DNA from: Diphasiastrum complanatum | Taxonomy: Eukaryota > Streptophyta > Lycopodiopsida > Lycopodiales > Lycopodiaceae | DNA length: 64,000 bases | Direction: 5' to 3' | Assembly (NCBI GenBank): GCA_029204225.1 | Contig: CM055100.1 | Coordinates: 12,757,503 to 12,821,502 of the forward strand | Part shown: positions 34,661-48,715 of the stretch, piece after piece | Position numbering within the stretch: the first letter of the stretch is position 1 | How the letters are laid out: every line of letters starts with the position of its first letter | The notes under the pieces: model-generated | Database searches by the model: none | What the model was told of the DNA's origin: nothing | What the model saw: only the letters and a program-made list of their open reading frames with translations | Made by a program: the position numbers and the translations under genes

Positions 34661-36339
34661 TAAGTGGTGAATTTTTCAATTGGGTTTAACTCTTCTCCAA
34701 CTAGTAACATCACTTTCATGTAAACTTAATCTACATAAACCGCTAAGTAAATTATCACTTTACATTAGAGATCAATGTTCAAAATTTAAAGAAACAAACA
34801 ATTATAGTCGAAGACCATCCATAATTTTTGAAAGACTTGTCATAAATGCTTCAGGGTACAAATACTCTTAGAATTCAAAAATTAAGATATAACAGTTCAC
34901 CCTACCAGAATCTCTAGGAGATCCATGAAGATAAAAACGATTTTAACTCAATTCTGAATACTCCAGATACTCTCTTGAGTTAAGTGCTCTATTCCTAGCA
35001 TCTCGTGCTAGAAAATACCAGCCATTCAATCTTGATAGACTTTTTTATCTCCCAATTAACTAGACATCTAGGCTAAATATTGTACACAAGCATCTGTAGT
35101 AGAGTTTCACTCACTAAGGTAAGCATATTTCTCATAAGTAGAATAAATTACCCTATGAAAATGCCTATGACACACGTATGTTCTCAATTAAAGACTGGTC
35201 CAGGAGTAAATAAATCTAGATTTTAAACAATCTGAGCTAAATTCTTCACTCAATCAATTGATCACAAATTATTCGCCATTTATAAGAATGATCACATTTC
35301 CTTATAATCTTGTGATAACAACTATGTATTTATTTGTGATCCATCAGTCATAAATATTCAGAATCCTATGATTCATCAATCATAATTTTCAAAATTCCAG
35401 AACCACACTTAATTAATCATTAAAAGATACTGGAATGAGCAGGGGTTGGCACGTTCTATCTGTACCTTGGCAATAGTTGCTACTTCAAATGCAGATGACA
35501 ACAATCAAGACAATAAGATAGTACACCGCAAGAAATAGTTGAATAGAGGCAGATAATAAGCTCAGTGGAAGTCGCTTTATTTTGTCCCGAGATATCTGTT
35601 AGGCCAGAATGATTTATGTAAGCCTCTGTGTATCCTTGAATCATCAAAATATTTGTTTCATTGTAATATGAGGTCAGGCCATTTTCAAAAGTTGTTATGG
35701 TCTAAGTTGTAGGGTCATTTTCAGAAGTCAAAATGATTGTGGTAACTGAAAGCGAGATGTTACGTAATGTTGCGTTGTTTTGTAGTTCGTTGATTATGGT
35801 TAGTTAAGGATTCATGTTTAAATACGACTACTTTAACGAGGGTGCTGGTTGTTGATTGTCGTATTGGCATAAACAACTGGTGACGGGTGAGAGCTATCTT
35901 TGCTTTTCTATTATGTACTTTGGTCTACTTAATTTGCATGCTTCGTGTTTTGATTTACTTAGTGTTTGTGTAATTAGATTGGAGCTTTGTGGAGTATGAG
36001 TTGGAAAGACAAATATATAATGCTGATAAAAAAATAGTTTGGAACTTACATTTCACTCTCTATGTAAAATAATACAATCTATGATGCAATGCAATGTAGA
36101 ACAAAAATGTATGTCACTTTGAGTTTACCTCTTAAGTTAATGCTTCTCCAATACTCCGATGCAATTTATGGTCTATGTAAAATAGAAATACAATCTATGA
36201 TGTATCTTATCTTTGACGCAACTCTCTTCTCTTCCTTCTCACACAATAGAACATGGAATTTTGACACTCAAAAACCAAAAACGACGCCACGAACCATCAG
36301 GTTGCCGAATTTCTTTTTTTTTTTGTTAAAAAAAAATTC

Positions 36340-36545
36340 GCATGGATTATCCACATGTGGATAGCACGTCGAAAACTTTTCAAGTGCTATCCATGGGTTC
36401 CACTATCTAGATTTTCCGTGGATAGCGCGTGGATTATCCACACGTGGACAGTTATCCACGCACCATCAACTCAAAATCCAATACTTTTTTATTTAGAAAA
36501 TTAGTATGGCGTATAATCCATGCATGGATTATCCACGCAGAGCCA
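36340..36545. repeat. ATCCACGC/GCGTGGAT array A4 (cut short)
   Basis: First half of an array; it stops at CACGCAGAGCCAACA, where the captured fragment begins. Confidence 0.75.
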
Positions 36546-36548
36546 ACA

Positions 36549-37225
36549 GAACTTGAAGACCTAGTCCAATAACTCAACCAGGGTTCACTTAGAAATCAAA
36601 GGTGCCAGGGATGAATCAACAAGGGAGAATAACTGCTTTCAATATAACTTGAAGAATACCAGAGGAGACGGACCCTAGAGTGAGCACATGATACCACATA
36701 AGAATTAATGACATCATGTAAAATAGCATAATCAGGAAGCACTGCGACTGCACCTGTCATGTGCCACAGAACTTGAAGACCTAGTTCAATAACTCAACCA
36801 GGGTTCACTTAGAAATCAAAGGTGCCAGGGATGAATCAGCAAGGGAGAGGAGAGTTTTATACCGGAAATTAACAATAACTGCGTTCAATATAACTTTCAT
36901 AGCCACAAGGTGGTGGGAATTGAATTTACGAACAATAAAGGTACATCATTCTGAAGGCCCTCATTGTAATAGACTGCGATCTACACGCCAACATACTTTA
37001 TAGAGCTCATGCAAGTTTCTAAGTGATTTCATGCCATCCTCAACATCATGTGAGAAGTCAAGGATGCGCTTGTATCATGATTCAGTAACAGTGTATGTGC
37101 ACATGCTTTCTAAGAAAGTGCTTAAAACTACAAATCAGCAAAAATGCTTACTGAGATCAGTGCTTTAAAATTTTGACATTCTAGCTGCAAAAGGTTCTCA
37201 AGGACTGCTTACTGTTTTTTTTTCT
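36549..37225 (-). other. Captured host fragment: WD40-gene intron joined to the right-hand gene's 3' flank
   Basis: 36549-37160 is the reverse complement of about 7190-7690, the intron after the HLIS exon including its donor GTAAGC, with one internal partial duplication (36549-36650 and 36772-36880). 37163-37220 equals 60238-60296, just 3' of the gene ending at 60629. The two parts meet at a TGATCTCAG / AGCACTGAT junction. The fragment has no coding value but links the two gene parts. Confidence 0.8.
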
Positions 37226-37824
37226 GCTTACTAAAAGCGAGATGTTACGTAATGTTGCGTTGTTTTGTAGTTCGTTGATTATGGTTAGTTAAGGATTCAT
37301 GTTTAAATACGACTACTTTAACGAGGGTGCTGGTTGTTGATTGTCGTATTGGCATAAACAACTGGTGAAGGGTGAGAGCTATCTTTGCTTTTCTATTATG
37401 TACTTTGGTCTACTTAATTTGCATGCTTCGTGTTTTGATTTACTTAGTGTTTGGGTAATTAGATTGGAGCTTTGTGGAGCATGAGTTGGAAAGACAAATA
37501 TATAATGCTGATAAAAAAATAGTTTGGAACTTACATTTCACTCTCTATGTAAAATAATACGATCTATGATGCAATGCAATGTAGAACAAAAATGTATGTC
37601 ACTTTGAGTTTACCTCTTAAGTTAATGCTTCTCCAATACTCCGATGCAATTTATGGTCTATGTAAAATAGAAATACAATCTATGATGTATCTTATCTTTG
37701 ACGCAACTCTCTTCTCTTCCTTCTCACACAATAGAACATGGAATTTTGACACTCAAAAACCAAAAACGATGCCACGAACCATCAGGTTGCCGAATTTCTT
37801 TCCTTTTTTGTAAAAAAAATTCGC

Positions 37825-38105
37825 ATGGATTATCCACATGTGGATAGCACGTCAAAAACTTCTCAAGTGCTATCCATGGGTTCCACCATCTGGATTTTCC
37901 GTGGATAGCGCGTGGATTATCCACACGTGGATAGTTATCCACGCACCATCCACGCAAAATCCAATACTTTTTTATTTAGGAAACTAGTATGGCGTGTAAT
38001 CCATGCATGGATTATCCACGCAGAGCCAACATCCATATGCCGGTTTTCAAGATCTGGTTGTGGGTCCCAGAAAACTAAGCATGAATATTCCACGCAGTTT
38101 GAATT
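37825..38105. repeat. ATCCACGC/GCGTGGAT array A5
   Basis: Another array in copy III with the same internal order as A1. Confidence 0.75.
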
Positions 38106-38239
38106 TTCTGATTTTTGACTCCCAATGTACAGTTAAGACTTGCCACCACATTTAGCGGCACAACCGTTGCATCATATCTTGGAAATTCAACAAATAATGA
38201 TCGTGTTGGCAAACTTTGAAGTATAGCCACTATCTGAAT

Positions 38240-38545
38240 TTTCCGTGGATAGCGCGTGGATTATCCACATGTGGATAGTTATCCACGCACCATCAATACT
38301 TTTTTATTTAGGAAATTAGTATGGCGTATAATCCATGCATGGATCATCCAAGTAGAGCCAACATCCATGTGCCAGTTTTCAAGATCTGGCTGCGGGTCCC
38401 AGAAAACTAAGCATGAATATTCCATGCAGTTTGAATTTTCTGATTTTCGACCCCCGATATACAGTTGTTGCCAGAAATGATAGTTGCATAGATAATCCAC
38501 GCGCCCGTATCCATGACTATATCCATGTCGATCCTACGTGGATAT
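38240..38545. repeat. ATCCACGC/GCGTGGAT array A6
   Basis: Array only about 130 bp after A5, separated by a 95-bp piece of the 25.33-25.42 kb sequence; a local duplication. Confidence 0.75.
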
Positions 38546-40168
38546 TTGCATGTTGTGTTCTTGTGAGATTTCCAAGACTAATATTAAAAGCTAGTCCATC
38601 TAAATACCTACAAAACGTCAGGCACATATAAACAAGAATTTATATAAGCTTGCTAGATGTCGACAAAGTTATAAGTAGAAGTTAGTTAAGACCTGCCACC
38701 ACATTTACCAACACAATTGTTGCATCATATCTTGGAAATTCAACATATAATGATCGTGTTGGCAAACTTTGAAGTATAGCCATTATTGCAACAAGAATAG
38801 CCATAACAAGCTAGACTATATGAATCTTATGATGTATCAAGTCCAATCCCAAGATGTTCAATAACAGGAAAGATTGTGAAAACTAATCTATAATTTCCCA
38901 CTATCAACACACAAATTGCTTTTTATGTCCTTGGTATTTTTATTGAAGACTACTACTGCACAAGAAACACAAATATCCAGCATGCCCTCAGATATTCATG
39001 TAAGCGCCCGAAATTCATCATGTTCTTGCAACATTTTGTGAGTTCTAGAGTCTCATTTGTTATTTATATCATTTATGTATGCTGCCTTCTACTATCAACG
39101 TCAAACACGCTGAAATGAAAATGGCTCCAGCATGAAATATACTCACATGAGCTGCTAGATGAGTCAACATAAAGTTAGTTAGGAATTGCCACCACATTTA
39201 GCGTCACAACCATTGCATCAGATCTTGTACAATTCAACAAAGGTCGTGTTGGCAAACTTTGAAGTATAGCCACTATTGCAACAAGAATAGCCATAACAAG
39301 CAAGACTGTATGAATCTTATAATGTATCAAGCCCAATCCCAAGATGTTCAATAACAGGAAAATTTGTGAAAATTAATCTACAATTTTCCACTATTAACAC
39401 ACAAATTGTTTTGATTCAAGACTATTGCTCAAGAAACACAAATATCCAACATGCCCTCAGATATTCATGTAAGCACCCGATAGCAATTGATCATGTTCTT
39501 GCAACTTTTTCATGAGTTCTAGAGTCTCATTTGCTATTAAAATCCAATTAATCCACATTTATATCATTTACGTATGTTGCTCTTCCACTATCAACGTCAA
39601 ACACGCTAAAATGAAAATGGCTCCAGCATGAAATATACTAACATGAGCTGCTATATGATTCAACGTAAATGTTCTACAATTGGTACATAGAAATCAAAAT
39701 TGTACAAATTTTGAATAGAACTTTGTTATTTGGATCAGGTCTTTAGACATGGGATTTTTTGTTCAAATCTCCAAGTGGATGCATACTAACATTTCACTAA
39801 ACCACTAAGTGCATCAAATAAGGCCAAATCTCAATGATAATGTTGGATACAAAATAGATCTTGCTCAAAATTAGTTTTACGATAACTAGTTCTACTCGTC
39901 TTATGCTTTGATCTCGGAAGTTCATCTTGGAACATTGCATGTGGTATTGTATAAACAATAAAAGAGATGTGCTCAATTCAAGTCGCAATTAAAAAAAATT
40001 GTTTATAAGGTATTGTATTGAATTTGTTTATAAGGTATTGTATTGAACTTCTAAATAAGGTACTGTATTGAACTTCTTTATAAGGTATTGTACTGAATTT
40101 GTTTTTTTGTATGTTAGATTGTTTACTGAATGACTCTTCGGTTTCTTGTCATGTGACTGGGGGATTGT

Positions 40169-40378
40169 TTGAGACACCTGACACAAGTGGTGCAGCCATG
40201 GATTTGTTCGAAATCATATGACTATAGATTTGTTGGAAATCATGTGGAAGAAAATGTACCCGAAAATGTATTTGAGGAGCACGTGAATGAATGCGAAGGA
40301 GACCTTGAAGAACTGGATGTGGATGTGAGCCTACAAGATAAAGTTGGAAGCAATGAGGGAGATGATAGCGATACATAG
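40169..40378 (+). CDS. Short acidic reading frame, copy III version
   Basis: Same length as 26313-26522 (69 codons) with about ten substitutions and no stop or frameshift. Function unknown. Confidence 0.33.
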   Translation: MRHLTQVVQPWICSKSYDYRFVGNHVEENVPENVFEEHVNECEGDLEELDVDVSLQDKVGSNEGDDSDT

Positions 40379-41204
40379 AATCATCTCTTCTCTTTTTTAT
40401 TACGAATTACATATTAGTATGGAATGTAAGGCCTTAAAAGAGGGAATGCGTGAAGGGAGAATTGATTTCCTCCTCGATGTTCATGGATATGTACCTTTTT
40501 TATAGCTACAAAATTGAAATAAAAAATGTTGAGTGCATATTTTTTCATTTTATGCAAATGCAATGTATAGTCTATTTATGAATCAAATGCAAATGCAATG
40601 AGTAGTCTATTTCTAAATCAAATGCAATGTATAGTCTATTTATGAATTGAATGCAATGTAAATTGTTTTTTAGGCAGATGAGTTTACTATGATGGAATGC
40701 AATGCATAGTCTATGTAAAATAGAAATGATGCAATTTATAGTCTATGTAAAATAATACAATCTATGATGTAATGCAATGTAGAATAGAAATGTATGTCAC
40801 TTTGATTTTACCTCTTAAGTGAATGCTTCTCCAATACTCCTTTTTGTTGTTGAACATTTTTATCTTTCAATAACTTTAAAATTTTGCTCTTCCGATTTTT
40901 TGCTATGCAATTTCTTCTTTTATCTCCAATCTATCTCTTCTCATATCCAAATCTACAGCACGACAACAAAAGATATTAGTACTAACACTAACAATCACAA
41001 TAAGCAATAATATTTTATTCATTTTCACTCACATTTCACTCTCATCTCATCCTCACTCTTCTCCTTTCTCTCTTTTGTCAACTCTCTTCTCTACCCTCTC
41101 ACACAATAGAACGTGGATTTTTTAAACTCAAAGACAAAAAACGACGCGAGGAACCATCAGGTTCCCGCGCCTAATTTCTTTTTTTTTGGTTAAAAAAAAG
41201 TTTG

Positions 41205-41680
41205 CATGGATTATCCACATGTGGATAGCACATGGAAAACTTTCCACGCACTATCCACAGGTTCTACTCTCTGGATTTTCTGTGGATAGCGCATGGATTA
41301 TCCACGTGTGGATGATTATACACACACCATCCATGCAAAATCCATTACTTTTTTATCTAGTAAATTAGTATGGCATGGATAATCCACGCGTGGATTATCC
41401 ACACAGAGCCAACATCCCTGTGCCGGTTTATGGGATCTGGCTACGGGTCCCAGAAAACTAAGTGTGGATAATCCACGCAGTTTAAAAAATTATATTTTTT
41501 GACCCCCCTGCCCCCCCCCTCAATGTACAGCTATTGCCAGAAATGATGTTTGCGTGGATAATTCATGCGTGGATGTTCCACGCGCCCGTATCCATGCCTA
41601 TTCACAACTATATCCACGGAAGAAAAATTTATCCCCGCATGTTTCTTTGGATGTTGCGTGGATATTTGCATGTTGTGTTC
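41205..41680. repeat. ATCCACGC/GCGTGGAT array A7
   Basis: Counterpart of A2 in copy III, including GTGGATAATCCACGCGTGGA near 41380 and a shortened C tract. Confidence 0.78.
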
Positions 41681-42734
41681 ATGTCCGATTTTCAAGACTA
41701 ATACCACAAACTAGTCCATCTAAATACCTACAAAACTTCAAACACGTATAACCCACAAGAATTTCTATAAGCTTGCTGGATGTCGACAGAGTTATAAGTA
41801 GAAGTTAGTTAGAAATTGCCACCACATTTAGCGTCACAACCATTGCATCAGATCTTGTACAATTCAACAAAGGTCGTGTTGGAAAACTTTGAAGTATAGC
41901 CACTATTGCAACCAGAATAGCCATAACAAGCAAGACTGTATGAATCTTATAATGTATCAAGCCCAATCCCAAGATGTTCAATAACAGGAAAATTTGTGAA
42001 AATTAATCTACAATCTCCCACTATTTACACACAAATTGTTTTGATTCAAGACTACTGCTCAAGAAACACAAATATCCAACATGCCCTCAGATATTCATGT
42101 AAGCACCCGATAGCAATTGATCATGTTCTTGCAACTTTTTCATGAGTTCTAGAGTCTCATTTGCTATTAAAATCCAATTAATCCACATTTATATCATTTA
42201 CGTATGTTGCTCTTCCACTATCAACGTCAAACACGCTAAAATGAAAATGGCTCCAGCATGAAATATACTAACATGAGCTGCTATATGATTCAACGTAAAT
42301 GTTCTACAATTGGTACATAGAAATCAAAATTGTACAAATTTTGAATAGAACTTTGTTATTTGGATCAGGTCTTTAGACATGGGATTTTTTGTTCAAATCT
42401 CCAAGTGGATGCATACTAACATTTCACTAAAGCACTAAGCGTATCAAACAAGGCCGAAACTCAATGGTAATCTTGGATACAAAATAGATCTTGCTCAAGG
42501 TTAGTTTTACAATAACTAGTTCTACTCGTCTTGTGCTTTGATCCTGAAAGTTCATCTTGGAACATTGCATGTGGTATTGTATTAATAGTAAAATGAGATG
42601 TGCTCAACACAAGTCGCAATATAAAAAAATTGTTTAAAGGTATTGTATTGAATGTGTTTATAAGGTATTGTATTGAAGTTGTTTATAAGGTATTGTATTT
42701 AATTGGTTTTTTTGTATGTCATATTGTATACTAT

Positions 42735-43411
42735 AGATCTGTTCCAAATCATGTTACTAATCTTCTAATCTATGTGGATGACATCATTTTGAGTGGTGGC
42801 AACAAGCAAGACAATAATGGCATCAAGTTTGCACTCAAAAAGGAGTTTGAGGTGCATGGTCTTTTACATTATATCTTGGTAATAGAGATGTTTAGAACTT
42901 TTCAATTTACATTCATATGTCAAGAGAATTATGCTCATGCTATTCTACAATATTTCATATGGTAGATGTTAAATCTTGTGATACACCAATGGAGTCAAGC
43001 GTAAAGCTAACTATAAGAGGTAATGAAAGATATTTTGAGGACATTACTCTCTATAGGAGGCTAGTTGGTTCACTCATATATCTAACCATCACAGTACCTA
43101 GTGTTGGTAGATTAAGCCAATATATGCAAAATCCTAGTGTGGAGCATTGGAAGGAAGGCAATAGGGTATTGAGATACATCGTGGGAACAAGAGATTTTGG
43201 CATTGTTTATGGAAGATGATCACCTGACTTGTCTGGATTTTCAGATTCGGACTTTGTTGGAGATCAAATGGATAGAAAATCCATAAGTGCACGTGCTATT
43301 TTTATAGGTGATGGAGCTATCTCTTGGATGTCAAAGAAACCAGCTACTATCTCATCGTCATCTATTGTGGCCGAGTATAAAGCTCTTACATCTTGTACAA
43401 AGGAGATGTGA
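42735..43411 (+). pseudogene. Copia RT-RNase H fragment in copy III
   Basis: Same fragment as 28846-29516, with the same stop after the FIW codons. It has a further deletion that removes the DLSYC codons (ITVPSVGRL). Confidence 0.85.
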
Positions 43412-43795
43412 TATCACAAATATATATTGTTCAAAAGAGGAAGTAAAATAAATTTGAATCGAGATAGTATCCATTATTTGTTGCAAATGACTAAGGGAAT
43501 TTGCCACAACATTCTTAAGACCAGAAAGATAGTCAATGCCAGCATGGGAAAAGAATGCAAAATATTAACACCAACAAGCTATTCCATGAACATATACTTG
43601 GTAAAATCTTTAATAACATCATGATATAGTTGTGGACAATAGTAAGTAGATGACAAAGTGCTTTATTCACCAAGAGTCCAACAAGCAAGAATGGGCCCGA
43701 GGCTTAGAAAACTATGAATTGGAGGTCATTGTTGTTGTTGTCTATGAAGAAGCCACCCACTTGACCATTGGATTGGCAGCTCGAAACCACATTAC

Positions 43796-44860
43796 TTAGA
43801 GTACTTTTGAATATAATATAGTACTTCAGAGCAGAGATATACATTTGAGAAATTGTTCTATATCTAAGTATTTATTTGATATTTCAAGTCAGACTAACGG
43901 GTAATGATTTCTCTGGATAAATGTGAAAGTTAAAGGATTTGCTCTTTAGCTTATGAACTTAATCTTTGGGATAAGTCGACTACTCATCCAGTGTTTTATG
44001 TAAGCCGATTAAAACTTAGTTTAATGGTATATTATATTTCCATAATTGTATATGTGCTCCACATGATCGTCACACACAAGATAATCCTATCTATGAACAT
44101 CATGATATGCAATTTCCCACTCACCTTGGTAGAAGACTTATCACCTTTTGTCATCCACTTACTATTGTCCACAACTACATCATGATGTTATTAAAGATTT
44201 TACCAAGTATATATTCATGGAATAGGCTACGAATCAACGTCAAGCTCGGTGGTGTAGATATTTGGGATTCTTTTCCCATGTTGACATTGACTATCTTTCT
44301 GGTGTTGAGAATGTTGTGGCAGATATCCTTAGTCATTTGCAACAAATTATGGATATTATCTCGACTCAAACTAATTTTACTTCCTCTTTTGAACAAATAT
44401 ATATTCGTGATAGCACATCTCGTTTGTGCAAGATGTAAGAGCTTTATACTTGGTCGTACTAGATGACAATGAGATAGTAGCTTGTTTCGTTGACATCCAA
44501 GAGATAGCATGTGCACTTGTAGATTTTCTACCCATTTGATCTCCAGCAAAGTCCGAATCTAAAAATCCAAACAAGTTAGATGATGATCCTCCATAAACAA
44601 TGCCAAAATCTCTTGTTCCCAAGATGTATATCAATATCCTCTTTCCTAGATTTAAATGCTCCACACTAGGATTTTGCATAATTGGCTTAATCTACCAACA
44701 CAATAGCTAAGATCGGGTCTTGTGATGGTTAGATATATGAGTGAACCACATAGCTTCCTATAGAGAGTAATGTCCTCGAAGGATCTTTCATTACCTCTTA
44801 TAGTTAGCTTTACACTTGACTCCATTGGTGTATCACAAGATTTAGCATCTACCATATGAA
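43796..44860 (-). repeat. Inverted repeat X, right member, with copia RNase H fragment
   Basis: From 43796 the sequence is the reverse complement of the region left of 34660. The minus strand of 44855-44377 reads DTPMESSVKLTIRGNERSF, GSLIYLTITRPDLSYC and FLDSDFAGDQMGRKSTSA (copia RNase H), and the plus strand of 44170-44400 reads the gypsy RNase H scrap. This member extends about 250 bp further into copia sequence than the left one. Confidence 0.8.
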
Positions 44861-45683
<823 letters not shown>

Positions 45684-45689
45684 CAAGCA

Positions 45690-46052
45690 AAAGTAAACTG
45701 GTATGAAGGCCACTAACCAAAGTATTTCAGAGTTTGCTCTCTGACCCTTGTAGCATAAGCTTTCACACTACTATTCTTGATGTGCAAAGCAGAAGATAGA
45801 AGAAGATGAAGAGAGAAGAGGAGAGAGGGCGTGGAGAAAGCCTGCAGGCCCATTCTTTCCTTATGTGGATGCATTTGAAACAAGAGTGCTCAAGAAGCAA
45901 AGGGATTGAATCCGTAGGATGTACCTCCACTGATCTTGACCGTTGAAGTGGCTTTGGTGGTTTTCAAAATTTCTTTCAATAGGTACAATGGGTGATATTT
46001 TTTTTTAAAGCACTAAGGGCTAAGTATATAATAGAGAAGTTGTGTACCATTC

Positions 46053-46054
<2 letters not shown>
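45690..46054 (-). repeat. Extra partial copy of the arm start
   Basis: Matches 57150-57509 in the same orientation and 8630-8980 in reverse complement, with a few percent differences. It lies between two GA tracts and directly beyond the inner end of the right arm. On the minus strand a second arm unit therefore starts right after the first, as in a tandem array that was cut off. Confidence 0.8.

Positions 46055-46136
<82 letters not shown>
46055..46136. repeat. (GA)n microsatellite, about 41 units
   Basis: An uninterrupted GA run at the position homologous to 57510-57591 and 8609-8628. Confidence 0.95.
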
Positions 46137-46138
<2 letters not shown>

Positions 46139-46203
46139 CCAACGACCAATACCCACAGTTAGTGAATCCCTCAGGGGTCAGCTAGCTCCCCCCTAAGGAA
46201 AAG

Positions 46204-48715
46204 CTAACTGCCCACCAAGAGATTGTCAATATTTTTAGGCAATTCAAATAACAGTCCAAGAAAATCATCATGACGTAAATGCTTGTTAATGATCATACAT
46301 AGTTTATCCTGGTAGAACACGTTATCTTGAAAGGTATCTGCCAACGTTCGTACTTCCTTAAGTAAAATTTCTTGTTTGTTACAACCGTACATGGCAGCTA
46401 TTGTTTGTGATATAATGACCTTTATACGAATTAAAGATAGTTCTGTTTGAAGCCAGGAGTATACATTGTAGAAATAAAAAAGGAAGGTCTCTTCTTTTAT
46501 CATATTTGAAAAGCAATGCATAGCCTGAAGCCAGGTCGAAAGAGATTGTAATTTTCAAAAAGTTTGCTGAATTTTTCGTGTAATCACTTCCATCAATGTC
46601 AAGGTACTCCAAAGGATATATCCAGGAAGGATTATCCTCCATTGAAATGTTTAAGAGTAAAACAAGAATAGCCTTAAAGATTTTCAATTTGAATATTGCA
46701 GAAGACTTCATAAGGAAAATACCAATCCATTTTGACATTCGGCATGTATGACCAACCAAACACTATATCATCAAAGGTCTTGTGTATAAAGCCAAATAGC
46801 TATAGTAAAATGCGAGAATAAAACTTCTTCACATGAATGGTCTCAAACATTTTATTGCGATAAAGTAAATGCAAAAATAGCTTTCCCTTAGATTCATGCG
46901 TGATGAGCTATAAGTGATCCAAAGTATTTCTGATAACCTCCCTTCTTTCCAAAATGATCTCGTCCTGCAACCATGTCAATCCCGGTAAAAGTTCAGCTTC
47001 TTAACTGGCAAGTCGCTCTTTGTACCGCTTCCTTGTCCTTATTTCCCCCTGTATCTAGTAAATTTTCTTCTTTGTCCTTGGCCACACATGACATAGTTGG
47101 GATTGTTAAGGTTGAAAGTGCATGAACGTTTACTAGTGTTCTGGAAAAATTTACCCTATGCAGTGGAGAAGCTAGGTCTTTTGAGCAGACATTCAATTTC
47201 TCTAATGTTCTCGGCATGAACATTAGAGAAATTGAATGTCTAAGCTCCTTGCCAAGATTTCCAAGGAGCTTAGGAGAGGGATTTGTGGCAAGTTCAATAG
47301 ATGCATCAATCATGTACTAGCGTAGGTATAAACAGGTAATCCGAGCTTTGACAATTTCCCTAGAAGGTTTGTGTAGCCAAAGGAAAAAAACATTGAGTTG
47401 ATTTTGCGGTGAGGCACCCGGGAAGAAAATGCCAAGATTATTCATCATATACCAAATGGCATGGTCAAACCAAATAATAGAGGACTGATTTTTACACTTG
47501 TCTCCACATCTACACTTGAAGAAAGCCTCGTTTCCAATTCCAGATTCTGGCTCGGTGGAGATTCATCCTATTAAAACCAGTGTCGAGATGTCCACGAATA
47601 CGTGCCCAACTTTGCTCAAAAGGGCACCGGGAGGGCTCGAATTTGCTCATACGGATAGCAGTTTCAAAAGCAATAGGGGTCTCAAGAGTAGAATTTTTAT
47701 TCAAAGCAGCGTGTTTACAAGTCTGGACTTATTTTTCAATAAGATGGGTAAGGATGCACCAATGCTCAATGGAAATAGGAGCAAGAAAATTGACAGAAGG
47801 CAGACTCCAGAGTTTGTACGAAGTGTTAGCAAATTTGAGCTCAATAGTGCAAGCAGGTATGAAAGGGACTTGGCAATTTTTGGACTGACAAAATTCAAAG
47901 GAGGATTGATCACCAATGTCGCAAATATCTTGAGAAAATAACTGTTGTGTGGTACCATCTTCGTCCAGTTGATCTAAGAAGAAAAGAGGAAGTGGAGAAG
48001 AGGGTGGCTCAGGAATGGTCGGAGAGGGTTCAACAGATAGCGGGCCATTTTTTTTTTCAAGACAGGCAAAGACTTACCTAATATGATAGTTATAAAAATT
48101 TTCTTCGTTCGCATATTTTTTTGCAATACCAGCCAAATTTGAAGCCAACATTTCAATGGTACTCATAGGAGCAATGTTGGTCTTGCCAAATTACGGGTAC
48201 ATCTTAATCCAATGTAGAGTATCCAAGAGATCAGTAAAGCAAAGCACTTTATCTTTGGGTACCGTAGCATTACAAGTATTACGGTAATAAAACTATGCAA
48301 CATGATAGCTTTTTTCATGCAGATAATCAGAGTTTGTATAAATAGATTAGGAGGAGGAAGGGGCTCCCCATAACCCAACTCTACTGCGCCTTGAAACCAA
48401 TTTTTCTTCGTTCGCATATTTTTCTGCAATACTAGCCAAATTTGAAACCAACATTTCAATGGTACTCATAGGATCAATCTTGGTCTTGCCAAATTCCGGG
48501 TACATCTTAATCCAATGTAAAGTATCCAAGAGATTAGTAAAGCAAAGCACTTTATCTTTGGGTCTCGTAGCATTACAAGTATTACAATTAGTTCCTTTAA
48601 TAAAACTATGCAACATGACAACTTTTTTCATGCAGATAATCAGAGTTTGTATAAATAGATTAGGAGGAGGAACTGGCTCCCCATAACCCAACTCTACTGC
48701 GCCTTGAAACCAACT
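46204..48715 (-). pseudogene. Gene X, right copy (unidentified gene)
   Basis: The minus strand shows an exon WFQGAVELGYGEPVPPPN...KVLCFTNLLDTLHWIKMYPEFGKTK...LASIAEKYANEE, present twice in tandem (48711-48402 and 48401-48101). Later blocks read LDQLDEDGTTQQLFSQDIC, SYKLWSLPSVNFLAPISIEH, WFDHAIWYMMNNLG, WLQDEIILERREV, MDWYFPYEV and a C-terminal block ..EVRTLADTFQDNVFYQDK.. ending NIDNLLVGS. Codon-like conservation against the left copy suggests a once real protein with a helical, possibly HEAT-like character. Stops and frame changes (for example near 47705 and 46800) and the exon duplication, which shifts the frame, argue against function. Family not recognised. Confidence 0.6.

Larger units (their letters stand above)
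34545..43795 (+). repeat. Composite repeat copy III (9.25 kb, rearranged)
   Basis: Matches copy I in order, with additions. 34545-36548 equals 22985-24985. A captured fragment fills 36549-37225. 37226-38130 and 38230-39174 repeat the 24.2-25.8 kb region again. 39175-39790 is nearly identical to 41806-42430. The copy ends at 43795, 30 codons into the 3' end of the cysteine-rich gene, and then turns into inverted repeat X. Confidence 0.82.

Noticed and set aside
24790-41680. Possible CRISPR-like array of regularly spaced short repeats
   Set aside because: Motif spacing is irregular, there are no unique spacers of constant size, no cas genes, and the genome is eukaryotic.
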